A DNA stretch of 64,000 nt from JAEZJZ01 sp050949055 (GTDB lineage: Bacteria; Bacillota; UBA994; UBA5500), in assembly GCA_050949055.1 (NCBI GenBank), contig JBMNFA010000009.1, positions 372,001 to 436,000 of the forward strand. The letters run 5' to 3'. Positions 49,672 through 59,881 of the stretch are shown one piece after another. The position numbers and the translations under genes were made by a program. Position 1 is the first letter of the stretch, and each line of letters opens with the position of its first letter. The notes beneath the pieces were generated by a model. It saw only the letters and a list, made by a program, of their open reading frames with translations. It made no database searches and was not told where the DNA came from.

Positions 49672-52600
49672 ATGCGTAAAGTATTCGCAATGGTTGCGAC
49701 CGTAGCGATCGTCCTGAGCATGTTCTCCGGCATCGCATTCGCAGCACCGACTTATAAGGTGTTGCTGAACAATGCTGCGGTCATGTCCAGTGGAACCAGT
49801 CTTGGCCCGGCAGTCGCCATTAGCGGTGCCGTAGTGGTTGACACTGTTGCTGCTGGCGACACAGAAGTTGTTGGAAGCATTTATCCTAATGCTATCACTG
49901 TTGAAGTTTTTGACGGGACTGGGACTGTTATTCCTGCTCTTACCCGCACCTCCAGCACTGGTAGTTTTGTCGTTTACATCCCGACCAATCTTCCCGCTCA
50001 AAACCTCACCTTGAAGGTGAAGGATGCTGCTACCGTACCTTTGGCAACGGCAACCGTGCCAGTTAAATACAGTGTTGTCTTGGACAACGCTCTGGAATAC
50101 ACCTATAACGCCGATCAGGTTCCGACCGCCATTAGCGGTACAGTTAAGGATAGCACCGGCAAAGCTGTCCAAGGCGCAACAGTGGACATCAAGTTGAACG
50201 GTGTTTCCCTTTTGGCTGCTCCCAAAGTCACCGATGCCAACGGTTTCTTTGGTGACTATGTGAAGTTTACCGCGTCTGGCGATCTTAAGGTCTTTGTGAA
50301 TGGGGTCGAGCATGTTGCTGGTAAAGTGGCAGCTTTGGGTATGACGCTCACCGTTAGCCCCAATGCCAACGTTACCCACACCGTGGCTCCCACCAATTTC
50401 ACCTATCAGGTTTCTGGCGGACCCGCTAGCCAAAACGTCAAAATCGAGATTCTGGACTCCAGCAAGGCCGTCGTACACACTGTGACAGCTGGCACCGCGC
50501 TAGGCGCTGATGGTTCTCTTGAGCTCAAGAATCAGGCATGGCAACCGAGTGCTGCTGGCACGTATACCGTCAAGGCTACGGTAGGGTCTGTTTACGAAGC
50601 TACCGCCACTATCGAGGTGGTCAATCCTGCTACCTACAACCTGATCAATGGCAGCAGCCTTGAGAAGGCAACTATTGGCGTAAACGACCTGACTTTCGGT
50701 GCAGGCAACATTCATCTTGCGCGTTTCCACATTGGGGCCGGTGGCGTCCCTGGTCTGGATACCGCTTTTAGTCCAAACTATGTCGTCACCGTCGACGGTA
50801 AAGTTGCTCTGGACCAGCGCACTGTTGGCCTTGTTGATGACCCGGCTACTCCATGGAACGAGACCAATCAGGTGCGCGTAACTGCGACCGCTCTTGGTAC
50901 CAAGACCATTCGCCTACAGGCATATGAAGGTGCGACTCTCGTCTGGGATAAGACCTTCACCATGACCATCACTGGTTGGGACGTCAGTATCAACACCCAA
51001 CAGTTGACCGTTAGCACCGCTCAGGACATCGTTGTCGTTGTCAAGGATGAGAAGGGTGTTGCTGTCAACAATGCTGCTGTCAGGTTGACTTTTGGCGCTG
51101 ACGTGAAGACCATTAAGCCCTCTACCCATAATATCCAGGATGGTACCTATACGTTTGCGGGCGTTAAGTATGCTACCCCTGGCGTAGCTACTGTGGAAGT
51201 GTTCGCTAAAGAATCTGACATGACGGCTGTTCCGCCGGTCGCTGCAAAGGTTACCTTTGATGTCAACGTTCTCGGACACAATGTCTATAGCGTCACCTCT
51301 GCCACCACCGGGTTGCTGTTGGGCAAGGCTACAAAGGTTCAGCTAACCGTGACGGAGAATGGGGTCCCCTTCGTTCCTGCCGTTCTTAAAGTCCAGATTG
51401 GCGACGGCGCTGCGTCCGCTCAGCCCTTCACTGCCGTTGATACCAATAAGGATGGCGTATATGATGCCATCGAGACCACCATTACCCCTAATAACACCAA
51501 GAACATCACTCTGCGTGCAGAGAGCCCAACTGGTAACAAGCGTGGCGATCTCGTTCTTCCTGTAAAGGCTGCTAAGCTCGAAGTTATCAAGGGCGAGAAT
51601 CTGACTCGTGACTTCACCGACATGATCACCTTCCGCATTGTCAATCCGTTTGATGGCAGTGTGATTAAGGAGAATGTCACTCTGGTTGAGAACTATGTTG
51701 CCATTACTGTTAAGGATGCTAATGGTGGCGTTTCCGGTAAGACTCTGCTTGGCGCAGAAGAATACACCATTCAAGTGCAGTCCGTTCCGAGCGCAGGTGC
51801 AGCTACTTGGGCTGCAGATGAGGCCGCTGCTAAGGCTGCTGACAAGCCGATTGCTGTTACCCTCACCGTCTATGGGCAGCCAGTTGATGGTCAGTTCCTC
51901 GTTGAGCCGGCTGAGATCGTCAGCAATCCGACTGAGGTTGTGATTGGTCAGGCCAACAACCTAGTTCTCACCTATCAGGATGCCAACGGCAACCCGATTG
52001 TTGGCAAGGAAGTCTATGTTGGTACTGTTGCTAACGGTACCCTGATCGCCAAGACCAACGATAAGGGTCAGGTTGTCTATGCAACCACCGGCGCTGTTTC
52101 GTTCGAGGCAAAGACCGAGACCGCACGTGTAGTTGCTGCTTCCGTGAACGCTGTTGTTGACACCAAGGCTCCGGTTGTGACCGCTCCGGAAACCAGCAAC
52201 ACTGCTACTGCTACCATCACCGTCACCGACAACGTCCGCGTTGCCCGCTTGATGGTAAATGGCGTTGAGTTGAACATCATCCCGCGCTCTGAGATCAAGC
52301 ATGTTGTTACTCTGAAGCTCGGCGAGAACAAGTTCGATGTCATCGCTGTTGACAACAACTACAACGTTGTTGAGCAGACTGTTACCATCAACTACGTGCC
52401 TGCTGCCAGCAACCAGACCGTCCTCCAGGGCGCTCAGGTTGCACGCAAGGGTGAGAACATCATGCTCCAGGCCCGTCAGTTCGAAGAACTGGGTGCCAAG
52501 TTTGCATGGAACGACGCTACCAAGACAGCTACCTTCACCGTTGATGGTACCACTGTTGAAGTAACCGTCGGTTCTCTCACCGCTAAGGTTAACGGCCAAG

Positions 52601-52728
52601 CCCGTACGATGGTTGTTGCTCCGTACATCCAGGACGGCCGCATCATGGTTCACAGCCGCTTCGTCGCTGAAGCTCTCGGCTGGACCGTCAACTGGGCCGC
52701 TGGTGACATCATCACCATCATCAAGTAA
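49672..52728 (+). CDS. Large secreted S-layer-like protein with C-terminal stalk (copper amine oxidase-like) domain
   Basis: 1018 residues from ATG 49672 (AGGAGGG 7 bases upstream). Signal peptide RKVFAMVATVAIVLSMFSG...AFA/A. The body is a chain of Thr/Val-rich immunoglobulin-like modules (for example ISGTVKDSTGKAVQGATVDI, VVVKDEKGVAVNNAAVRL, LTYQDANGNPIVGKEVYV). The C-terminal about 95 residues form a Cu_amine_oxidN1/stalk domain (ENIMLQARQFEELGAKFAWN, GRIMVHSRFVAEALGW). No SLH motif. Codon use is strongly biased to GCT/GTT/ACC, unlike neighbours, which suggests very high expression. Probably the main surface protein. Confidence 0.85.
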   Translation: MRKVFAMVATVAIVLSMFSGIAFAAPTYKVLLNNAAVMSSGTSLGPAVAISGAVVVDTVAAGDTEVVGSIYPNAITVEVFDGTGTVIPALTRTSSTGSFVVYIPTNLPAQNLTLKVKDAATVPLATATVPVKYSVVLDNALEYTYNADQVPTAISGTVKDSTGKAVQGATVDIKLNGVSLLAAPKVTDANGFFGDYVKFTASGDLKVFVNGVEHVAGKVAALGMTLTVSPNANVTHTVAPTNFTYQVSGGPASQNVKIEILDSSKAVVHTVTAGTALGADGSLELKNQAWQPSAAGTYTVKATVGSVYEATATIEVVNPATYNLINGSSLEKATIGVNDLTFGAGNIHLARFHIGAGGVPGLDTAFSPNYVVTVDGKVALDQRTVGLVDDPATPWNETNQVRVTATALGTKTIRLQAYEGATLVWDKTFTMTITGWDVSINTQQLTVSTAQDIVVVVKDEKGVAVNNAAVRLTFGADVKTIKPSTHNIQDGTYTFAGVKYATPGVATVEVFAKESDMTAVPPVAAKVTFDVNVLGHNVYSVTSATTGLLLGKATKVQLTVTENGVPFVPAVLKVQIGDGAASAQPFTAVDTNKDGVYDAIETTITPNNTKNITLRAESPTGNKRGDLVLPVKAAKLEVIKGENLTRDFTDMITFRIVNPFDGSVIKENVTLVENYVAITVKDANGGVSGKTLLGAEEYTIQVQSVPSAGAATWAADEAAAKAADKPIAVTLTVYGQPVDGQFLVEPAEIVSNPTEVVIGQANNLVLTYQDANGNPIVGKEVYVGTVANGTLIAKTNDKGQVVYATTGAVSFEAKTETARVVAASVNAVVDTKAPVVTAPETSNTATATITVTDNVRVARLMVNGVELNIIPRSEIKHVVTLKLGENKFDVIAVDNNYNVVEQTVTINYVPAASNQTVLQGAQVARKGENIMLQARQFEELGAKFAWNDATKTATFTVDGTTVEVTVGSLTAKVNGQARTMVVAPYIQDGRIMVHSRFVAEALGWTVNWAAGDIITIIK

Positions 52729-52746
52729 GCTAGCCCACTAGCAACC

Positions 52747-52779
52747 AAGGAGCCCCGTGCGAGCGGGGTTCCTTTCTTT
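52747..52779 (+). terminator. Terminator of the S-layer-like gene
   Basis: AAGGAGCCCCG / CGGGGTTCCTT stem (one G-T) and TTCTTTA. Confidence 0.9.
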
Positions 52780-52865
52780 ATGCAGCGCATCCTTGCATCA
52801 ATACCACCAGTACTAGATTGCTCTTCTGGCTAACCACAATATCTTGATATTTTCTCAACTATTTA

Positions 52866-52893
52866 GCAGGAAATGTGGATATATAGGCAGAAG
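52866..52893 (+). promoter_or_regulatory. Sigma-H-like promoter of spo0F
   Basis: GCAGGAAAT (matches RNAGGAWWW fully), 12 bp, GCAGAAG (RNNGAAT with one difference). In Bacillus subtilis spo0F is also sigma-H controlled. Confidence 0.6.
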
Positions 52894-52951
52894 TCATTCT
52901 GGTAATGGCCGCCAAGTGGGCAGCGAGCTGTCAAACGAGGAGGGGTGGTTG

Positions 52952-53326
52952 ATGCGGTGTCTGAAAGTAATGATCGTTGACGATCAAACAGGGATTCGCA
53001 GGCTTTTGACTGAGTACTTTCACAGCGAAGGTTGGCAACCGGTGGAAGCCAGGAATGGCCAGGAAGCGCTCAATCTGCTGCCAGAGTCGCCAGATGTGAT
53101 TCTTTTGGACATGAAAATGCCCGTAATGGACGGGCTGGAGACTCTGCGTAATGTGCGCACCAAGGAGCCCGATCTGCCGGTGGTGATCATGACTGCCTAT
53201 GGTGAGTTGGACCTGGTTAACCAAGCTGAGTCATTGGGCATCAGCGCCAAGCTAAGCAAACCGTTTGACATTGAAGCTTTGCGGGACATGCTGGTACGCA
53301 TACACGGCCAGCGCAAGGCAGGGTAG
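52952..53326 (+). CDS. spo0F: Spo0F-like response regulator (single receiver domain)
   Basis: 124 residues from ATG 52952 (GAGGAGGGG upstream). LKVMIVDDQTGIRRLLTEYF, D53 in VILLDMKMPVMDG, IMTAYGELDLVNQA and LSKPFDIEALRDML are close to Spo0F, including the TAYGELD block. No output domain. Spo0F passes phosphate from sporulation kinases to Spo0B/Spo0A. Located between pyrG and fsa/glpX, as in Bacillus, though here pyrG is 9.7 kb away. Confidence 0.92.
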   Translation: MRCLKVMIVDDQTGIRRLLTEYFHSEGWQPVEARNGQEALNLLPESPDVILLDMKMPVMDGLETLRNVRTKEPDLPVVIMTAYGELDLVNQAESLGISAKLSKPFDIEALRDMLVRIHGQRKAG

Positions 53327-53373
53327 TGTAGGTCTCCGGGGTGGATCTGGAAGTCATAAAACTGTGGGCTCGG

Positions 53374-53400
53374 GCCGACGGCAGCACCGCCGTCGGCTTC
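53374..53400 (+). terminator. Hairpin behind spo0F
   Basis: GCCGACGGC / GCCGTCGGC perfect 9-bp stem, 6-base loop, then TTCAT (weak T tract). Confidence 0.7.
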
Positions 53401-53563
53401 ATAGGTTGGAAACGTGCTGGTCGTCGGCGAATAGAGTAGCCTAATTAGAGGTAATGATCTATACTGATAATAGAGTGACCCCGATGGAGCAATGGTTGCG
53501 CTGGCAACAATCAGTCAGTTTTCAGAGACGAATACATAGATTAACAAAGGGGGAGCTGAACCG

Positions 53564-54220
53564 ATGCGCATTTTTCTGGACACGGCTAACCTGGACGAGG
53601 TGCGCAAAGCCGTACGATTGGGCGTCGTCGCCGGAGTAACCACCAACCCGTCCCTGATCGCCAACGAGGGGCGGGAGTTCCTGCCCACGGTGCAGGAGAT
53701 CTGTGCTTTGGTGGATGGCCCGGTCAGTGCGGAAGTGATCAGTTTAGAGACGGAACAGATGCTGCGGGAATCGCGTAAGCTGGCCTCGCTGGCAGAGAAT
53801 GTGGTGGTTAAGGTGCCTATGTGCGAGAACGGCCTGGCTGTGGTGCACCAATTGGCCAAGGAAGGCATTCACACCAACATGACCTTGATCTTCTCTGCCA
53901 ATCAGGCGCTGCTGGCTGCTCGGGCCGGGGCTACCTATGTCAGCCCTTTTGTCGGTCGCTTGGATGACATCGGCAATCCTGGCATGCCCATGGTGGCCGA
54001 TGTGGTAGGCATTTTCGATCTGCACGGCATAGAGACGGAAGTAATTGCCGCCAGCATCCGCCATCCAGAGCACGTCATTTCAGCTGCCCGGGCGGGGGCC
54101 CACATCGCCACCGTGCCCTATAAGGTATTGCAGCAGATGATCAAGCATCCGCTGACTGATCTGGGCATTCAGCGTTTCCTGGATGACTGGCAGAAAAGCG
54201 GCGGTAAGTTGGAAGTATAG
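53564..54220 (+). CDS. fsa: Fructose-6-phosphate aldolase / transaldolase-like
   Basis: 218 residues. MRIFLDTANLDEVRKAVRLGVVAGVTTNPSLIANEG and the Schiff-base lysine in NVVVKVPMCENG identify the short TalC/MipB transaldolase type; SPFVGRLDDIGNPGM follows. In this subgroup activity may be transaldolase or fructose-6-phosphate aldolase, which cannot be separated by sequence alone. Between spo0F and glpX as in Bacillus. Confidence 0.95.
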   Translation: MRIFLDTANLDEVRKAVRLGVVAGVTTNPSLIANEGREFLPTVQEICALVDGPVSAEVISLETEQMLRESRKLASLAENVVVKVPMCENGLAVVHQLAKEGIHTNMTLIFSANQALLAARAGATYVSPFVGRLDDIGNPGMPMVADVVGIFDLHGIETEVIAASIRHPEHVISAARAGAHIATVPYKVLQQMIKHPLTDLGIQRFLDDWQKSGGKLEV

Positions 54221-54257
54221 AGGCCATAAATTGGTAGAGCTGTGAGGGTTGTGAGCA

Positions 54258-54296
54258 GGCTGGGACCGAGGCGGGGACGCTCGGTCCGGCCTTTTT
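54258..54296 (+). terminator. fsa terminator
   Basis: GGACCGAG / CTCGGTCC-type stem extended by GGC / GCC, then TTTTT. Confidence 0.88.
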
Positions 54297-54362
54297 CCTA
54301 TTGTTTGAGAGGGTAAGAAACTGCTAAGGAAACTCAATACCACAGCAAAGGAGGACGGGTCG

Positions 54363-55343
54363 ATGGAGCGGGAACTGGCACTGGAATTTGTGCGGGTGAC
54401 GGAAGCGGCTGCGTTGGCGGCCGGTCGCTGGATGGGGTTGGGACAGAAGGAGGCGGCCGACGCCGCGGCGGTGGACGCCATGCGGGCCATGTTGGATTCG
54501 GTGAGCATCGCGGGCACGGTGGTGATTGGCGAAGGCGAAATGGACGAAGCCCCCATGTTGTATATCGGCGAGCGAGTGGGTTGTGCCCGTACCCCCAGGG
54601 TGGACGTGGCGGTAGACCCGGTGGAAGGCACCAATCTGGTCGCTAAAGGGCTGCCCAACAGTATCGCCGTGTTGGCGGTGGCCGAGAAGGGCTGCTTGCT
54701 GCATGCGCCGGACATGTACATGCATAAGATTGCTGTGGGACCAGCTGGCGCTGGACTAATTGACATCGATGCGCCGGTGGCAGATAATCTAAGGGCTCTG
54801 GCCAAGGCCACCGACCGCCGAGTGAATGACCTCACTGTGGTGGTTCTGGATCGTCCACGGCATGCGGACATCATCCGGCAAATTCGGGAGGCAGGAGCGC
54901 GCATCAAGCTGATCACCGACGGTGACGTGGCTCCCGCAGTGGCCACCGCCATCGCCGACAGTGGCGTGGATATGTTGCTTGGCATTGGTGGAGCGCCCGA
55001 GGGAGTGCTGGCTGCTGCAGCCCTGAAGTGCTTAGGTGGAGAAATGCAGGCGCGCCTGTGGCCGCAATCCGACCAGGAAGTGGAACGTGCTCAGCAAATG
55101 GGCATTGACGATGTCCAGGCGGTGCTCACCCACCTGGACTTGGCCAAGGGCGACGATGTAATCTTTGCTGCCACGGGCATTACCGATGGAGACCTGCTGC
55201 AAGGGGTGCGCTATTATGGCGATAGGGCACGCAGCCATTCCCTGGTAATGCGCGCCAAGACTGGCACCGTGCGCTTCGTGGAGGCGGAGCATCGTCTGGA
55301 GCGCAAACCGATGCTTAAACAGCTGATTGAGCGGCAACACTGA
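54363..55343 (+). CDS. glpX: Class II fructose-1,6-bisphosphatase GlpX
   Basis: 326 residues behind AAAGGAGG. RELALEFVRVTEAAALAAGRWMG, the metal-binding VIGEGEMDEAPML, VDPVEGTN and LGIGGAPEGVLAAAALKC are the GlpX signatures. It dephosphorylates fructose-1,6-bisphosphate for gluconeogenesis. The sequence is complete. Rho follows after about 206 bp in which nothing else is recognised. Confidence 0.98.
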   Translation: MERELALEFVRVTEAAALAAGRWMGLGQKEAADAAAVDAMRAMLDSVSIAGTVVIGEGEMDEAPMLYIGERVGCARTPRVDVAVDPVEGTNLVAKGLPNSIAVLAVAEKGCLLHAPDMYMHKIAVGPAGAGLIDIDAPVADNLRALAKATDRRVNDLTVVVLDRPRHADIIRQIREAGARIKLITDGDVAPAVATAIADSGVDMLLGIGGAPEGVLAAAALKCLGGEMQARLWPQSDQEVERAQQMGIDDVQAVLTHLDLAKGDDVIFAATGITDGDLLQGVRYYGDRARSHSLVMRAKTGTVRFVEAEHRLERKPMLKQLIERQH

Positions 55344-55549
55344 GGGTATAGACAGCGCGTGGCATTGACCAGCTGATTGTTGTCCCTCTGGCAGAGAGGA
55401 ACCTTTAGGTGCGTCGGTGGCCGCAGGCGCCAAGGGATTCTTGACTGCGTTTGGGAGTGATTGACCACTTGGCGGTTTTCAGCGCCTCATCAGGAGCGCG
55501 CTACCCATTTAGATCGCAAGCCTCGAGGCTTGCCCAAGGAAGTGATTGA

Positions 55550-56815
<1,266 letters not shown>

Positions 56816-56819
56816 AAGG

Positions 56820-56885
56820 GGGGACAGAGGGACGTACAATTCGTCTCCCTCGCGAGGGAGACGAATTGTACGTCCCTCTGTCCCC
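56820..56885. repeat. Perfect 66-bp palindrome behind rho
   Basis: 33-base arms, each starting GGGGACAGAGGGACG and meeting at TCG/CGA (centre 56852/56853), with no mismatch. It starts 4 bp after the rho stop; no T tract follows. Same terminal core as 57989-58044. Confidence 0.95.
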
Positions 56886-56967
56886 TCCTGCATAGCATGC
56901 CGATCTTTGGGCAATGATACAAGATGGCATTTGCTCAATAACCCCAAAGATTGGATATTGCTAAAGG

Positions 56968-57969
56968 TTGGTGAAGAAATTGCGTCCGAAATATCAGGCG
57001 CTGCTGTTGCTGACGTTGGTGTTAGTCTTCTGCTTGCTGCCCACTGCGCCGGCGTTGGCAGCACCCTGGTTGCCCAAAGTGCCCACGCTGGAGGATTTGT
57101 CTCTGGACCAATTGTTTCAGGCGGACCAACATCGTCATGGGCAGCAACCTGTTGAGGCTGAACGGCCTGGACAAGACGAACCGGCAGTATCAGACCCGGT
57201 TACGGCCTCGCCACCAGCGGCTCCGCCTTCAATTGAGATGCGGACTTACACAGTGCGCCGCGGGGATACCCTGTGGGGGATCTCCAGGAACCAGGGTGTG
57301 ACTGTGGAGCAGTTGCAGGCGTGGAATGGACTCTCGGGAAGTCTGATCAATGTGGGCCAGGTGCTCATAATAGGCCCGGGTGCCACGAGCAGCAATGCAG
57401 AAGAGAGCCCTGTTGCCACGCACACTGTCAAGCAGGGCGAGACCCTGTGGTCCATCGCTGCCCGCTACTCCACCAGTGTGGCTAGCCTGGCCAGCGCCAA
57501 TGGTCTCAGCAGCCGAGGGCTCATTCATCCCGGTGACCGTCTCACTGTTCCCTCCCGGGACAGCGAACAGGCACCCAGTCGCAGTGGTAGCAGCTACCGT
57601 TTGGCTTGGCCGCTGCAGGGAGCCATTACCTCCGGATGGGGATATCGTACTCGCTTTGAGAAATTCCACTATGGATTGGATATCGCCGCTGTCACCGGCA
57701 CCCCGATCAAGGCGGCAATGGCCGGTGTGGTTGAATTTTCGGGTTGGAAAAACGGCTACGGTTACTGCGTCTTTTTGGACCATGGCAACGGCCTGAAGAC
57801 CGCCTATGGGCACGCCAGCAAACTGTATGTCAAGCAGGGTCAGCGGGTGGCGCAGAACGAAGCCATTGCTGCCGTGGGCAGCACCGGATTCTCTACCGGT
57901 CCCCACCTGCATTTCGAGGTGCGGGTCAACGGTACCTTGGTTAACCCTATTAACTATCTGCCCCGGTGA
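56968..57969 (+). CDS. Murein peptidase M23 with two LysM domains
   Basis: 333 residues, TTG 56968 or GTG 56971. Signal peptide (LLLLTLVLVFCLLPTAPALA). LysM 1 (TYTVRRGDTLWGISRNQGV, about 91-135) and LysM 2 (THTVKQGETLWSIAARYST, about 150-195). C-terminal M23 domain: HYGLDIAAVTGTP, YGHASKL, TGPHLHFEV, with zinc and catalytic residues complete. Secreted wall hydrolase. It lies between two perfect palindromes. Confidence 0.94.
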   Translation: MVKKLRPKYQALLLLTLVLVFCLLPTAPALAAPWLPKVPTLEDLSLDQLFQADQHRHGQQPVEAERPGQDEPAVSDPVTASPPAAPPSIEMRTYTVRRGDTLWGISRNQGVTVEQLQAWNGLSGSLINVGQVLIIGPGATSSNAEESPVATHTVKQGETLWSIAARYSTSVASLASANGLSSRGLIHPGDRLTVPSRDSEQAPSRSGSSYRLAWPLQGAITSGWGYRTRFEKFHYGLDIAAVTGTPIKAAMAGVVEFSGWKNGYGYCVFLDHGNGLKTAYGHASKLYVKQGQRVAQNEAIAAVGSTGFSTGPHLHFEVRVNGTLVNPINYLPR

Positions 57970-57988
57970 AACATCGGGAGGCCGACAA

Positions 57989-58044
57989 GACAGAGGGACG
58001 GATCTTTTGTCACACGCGTGTGACAAAAGATCCGTCCCTCTGTC
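57989..58044. repeat. Perfect 56-bp palindrome
   Basis: 28-base arms starting GACAGAGGGACG and meeting at CACACG/CGTGTG (centre 58016/58017), no mismatch. The inner part differs from the 56820 palindrome while the ends agree. Confidence 0.95.
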
Positions 58045-58111
58045 ACATTCGTTGCTCCGCAGGCCGCCTTGGTATATGATCTAGGCGTTCCTGATGAAGG
58101 AGGTCTGGTTG

Positions 58112-59350
58112 ATGTTTGCAGCGGTTTATGCCGATACCAAAGGCAACGCTTTCATAGACGAACGGCACTTGGCGGTGGGGCGCACCGGGGCCTATTATGC
58201 TGAGTTGACCGAACAGCAACTGATCCCCATGCCCGCAGGCGCGACCTTGGCCTTGGTGCCGGGACGCAGGGCGGTGGGGATCCGCCCGGATGACGGCAGT
58301 TTTTCCACCCTCGGCAGCGGCAGACTAGCTTTGGCTGCCCTCTTGCCCCAGGGTTACACGCGCCTGGCTTTGCCCGCCTATCATGGAGAGGGCGAGCCTT
58401 TGCCGCTGTTCGGTTACACCGCAGTTGCTTGGAAAGACGAGCAGTTCTATGTGGCAGCCAAGCAAGAGGACGTAAACCTCCAGAAGTGGGATCCGGCGAA
58501 CTTCAATACGCCCGGTCTGGCTGAGCTGGTGAGACAACAGCAGGGGAATTTCCCGGGCAATCCAATTATCCAGCAGTTGGCTCACTGCGCACTCCACTAC
58601 AGCTGCTTCACTGCCCAGAACATCTTCTATCGCCGCTGGGAAGGGGGCATCCCGGTTTCAGGCCGCTGCAACGCCGCCTGCGTCGGCTGCATATCCGAGC
58701 AGGAGTCCGAATGCTGCCCTTCGCCGCAGTCCCGCATCAAGTATCGGCCAACCGTGGAGCAGGTGGTGGAGGTTGCTTTGCCCCATTTGCAGCAAGCAGA
58801 CGATGCCATCGTCTCCTTTGGGCAGGGCTGCGAAGGCGAGCCGTTGCTGCAGTCATCGCTGATAGCTGAAGTTATTCAGCACGTCCGCTCACAGACCGGC
58901 CGGGGCACCATCAATGTCAACACCAACGCCGGCCATAGCGCTGGAGTGCGGCAGGTGGTCGCGGCGGGCATTGACTCCCTGCGGGTGAGCATCAACAGCG
59001 CTATCCAGGATAACTACTTGGCCTATTACCGTCCCCGGTATCGCTTGGCAGATGTGCAGGAATCCATTCGCATTGCTCGTCAGCACGGAGTTTACGTTGC
59101 CCTAAACCTCCTAGCCTTCCCTGGTGTCACCGACCGCGAGGACGAGTTGGAGGCACTGATCGATCTGATCCGCCGCACCGGCGTGAACATGGTGCAGGTG
59201 CGCAATCTGAACATCGACCCGGAACAGTATCTGGCGTTGATGCACCACTCCAGCGGCGAGCTCTACGGCATGGAGCAGTTGGCCGACATCCTTACTGCTG
59301 AAGTCCCTGGCCTCCGAGTGGGAAGCTTCAGCCACCCAGTACAGCGCTGA
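58112..59350 (+). CDS. Radical SAM protein
   Basis: 412 residues from ATG 58112 (AAGGAGG 8 bases upstream). The N-terminal about 165 residues are a separate domain (FAAVYADTKGNAFIDERHL). The [4Fe-4S] motif is CNAACVGC (CX3CX2C) near residue 190, followed by a Cys-rich CISEQESECC, then the TIM-barrel (VSFGQGCEGEPLL, TINVNTNAGHSAG, LRVSINSA). A radical SAM gene between rho and rpmE is common in clostridia; its substrate is unknown. Confidence 0.9.
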   Translation: MFAAVYADTKGNAFIDERHLAVGRTGAYYAELTEQQLIPMPAGATLALVPGRRAVGIRPDDGSFSTLGSGRLALAALLPQGYTRLALPAYHGEGEPLPLFGYTAVAWKDEQFYVAAKQEDVNLQKWDPANFNTPGLAELVRQQQGNFPGNPIIQQLAHCALHYSCFTAQNIFYRRWEGGIPVSGRCNAACVGCISEQESECCPSPQSRIKYRPTVEQVVEVALPHLQQADDAIVSFGQGCEGEPLLQSSLIAEVIQHVRSQTGRGTINVNTNAGHSAGVRQVVAAGIDSLRVSINSAIQDNYLAYYRPRYRLADVQESIRIARQHGVYVALNLLAFPGVTDREDELEALIDLIRRTGVNMVQVRNLNIDPEQYLALMHHSSGELYGMEQLADILTAEVPGLRVGSFSHPVQR

Positions 59351-59409
59351 AGCGATCCGCCAGCCGCCACCCTGCTGTGGCGCTCTTGCCACACCGCGCT
59401 CCTGCGCTC

Positions 59410-59439
59410 TTGCCGTGGGTTAGGCTGTTGTGCTATAAT
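59410..59439 (+). promoter_or_regulatory. rpmE promoter
   Basis: TTGCCG, 18 bp, TATAAT with TGC extension. Confidence 0.75.
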
Positions 59440-59529
59440 GCTCTAGTGAATCGTCCGGAATGAACCGCGAAATTGCGGCCCGGCCGCATGATGCATATTT
59501 TTTGTTCCAGAGTGAAAGAGGTGATAGGC

Positions 59530-59736
59530 GTGAAGGAAAAGATCCATCCTAAGTACGACAAGGCTATCGTGACCTGCGCTTGCGGCGAGACTTTCGAAAC
59601 TGGTTCCGTCAAGAAGCAGTTGAAAGTAGAATTGTGCTCCAAGTGCCATCCGTTCTTTACCGGTAAACAGAAGCTCGTCGACACAGGCGGACGCGTTGAC
59701 CGCTTCAGACGGAAATACGGTTTGACCGAGAAATAG
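59530..59736 (+). CDS. rpmE: 50S ribosomal protein L31
   Basis: 68 residues from GTG 59530, behind AGAGGTGAT. KEKIHPKYDKAIVTCACGETFETGS and ELCSKCHPFFTGKQKLVDTGGRVDRFRRKYG are bL31. The four cysteines (CAC, CSKC) mark the zinc-containing form. Confidence 0.98.
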   Translation: MKEKIHPKYDKAIVTCACGETFETGSVKKQLKVELCSKCHPFFTGKQKLVDTGGRVDRFRRKYGLTEK

Positions 59737-59743
59737 TCATGCT

Positions 59744-59774
59744 GAAGCAGAGCCTTGCCGCTCTGCTTCTTGTA
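59744..59774 (+). terminator. Hairpin behind rpmE
   Basis: GAAGCAGAG / CTCTGCTTC stem of 9 bp, 8-base loop, then TTGTAT. Confidence 0.7.
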
Positions 59775-59881
59775 TCTGTGCAGGTTGCTGCTTATCATGC
59801 GACATCACGCAGTCTTAAATTACTTGTTCTGCGCACACGCCTGTCTGTAGGTTAGAGCTTTAGCAGTGGAGGTGGAGTGAC

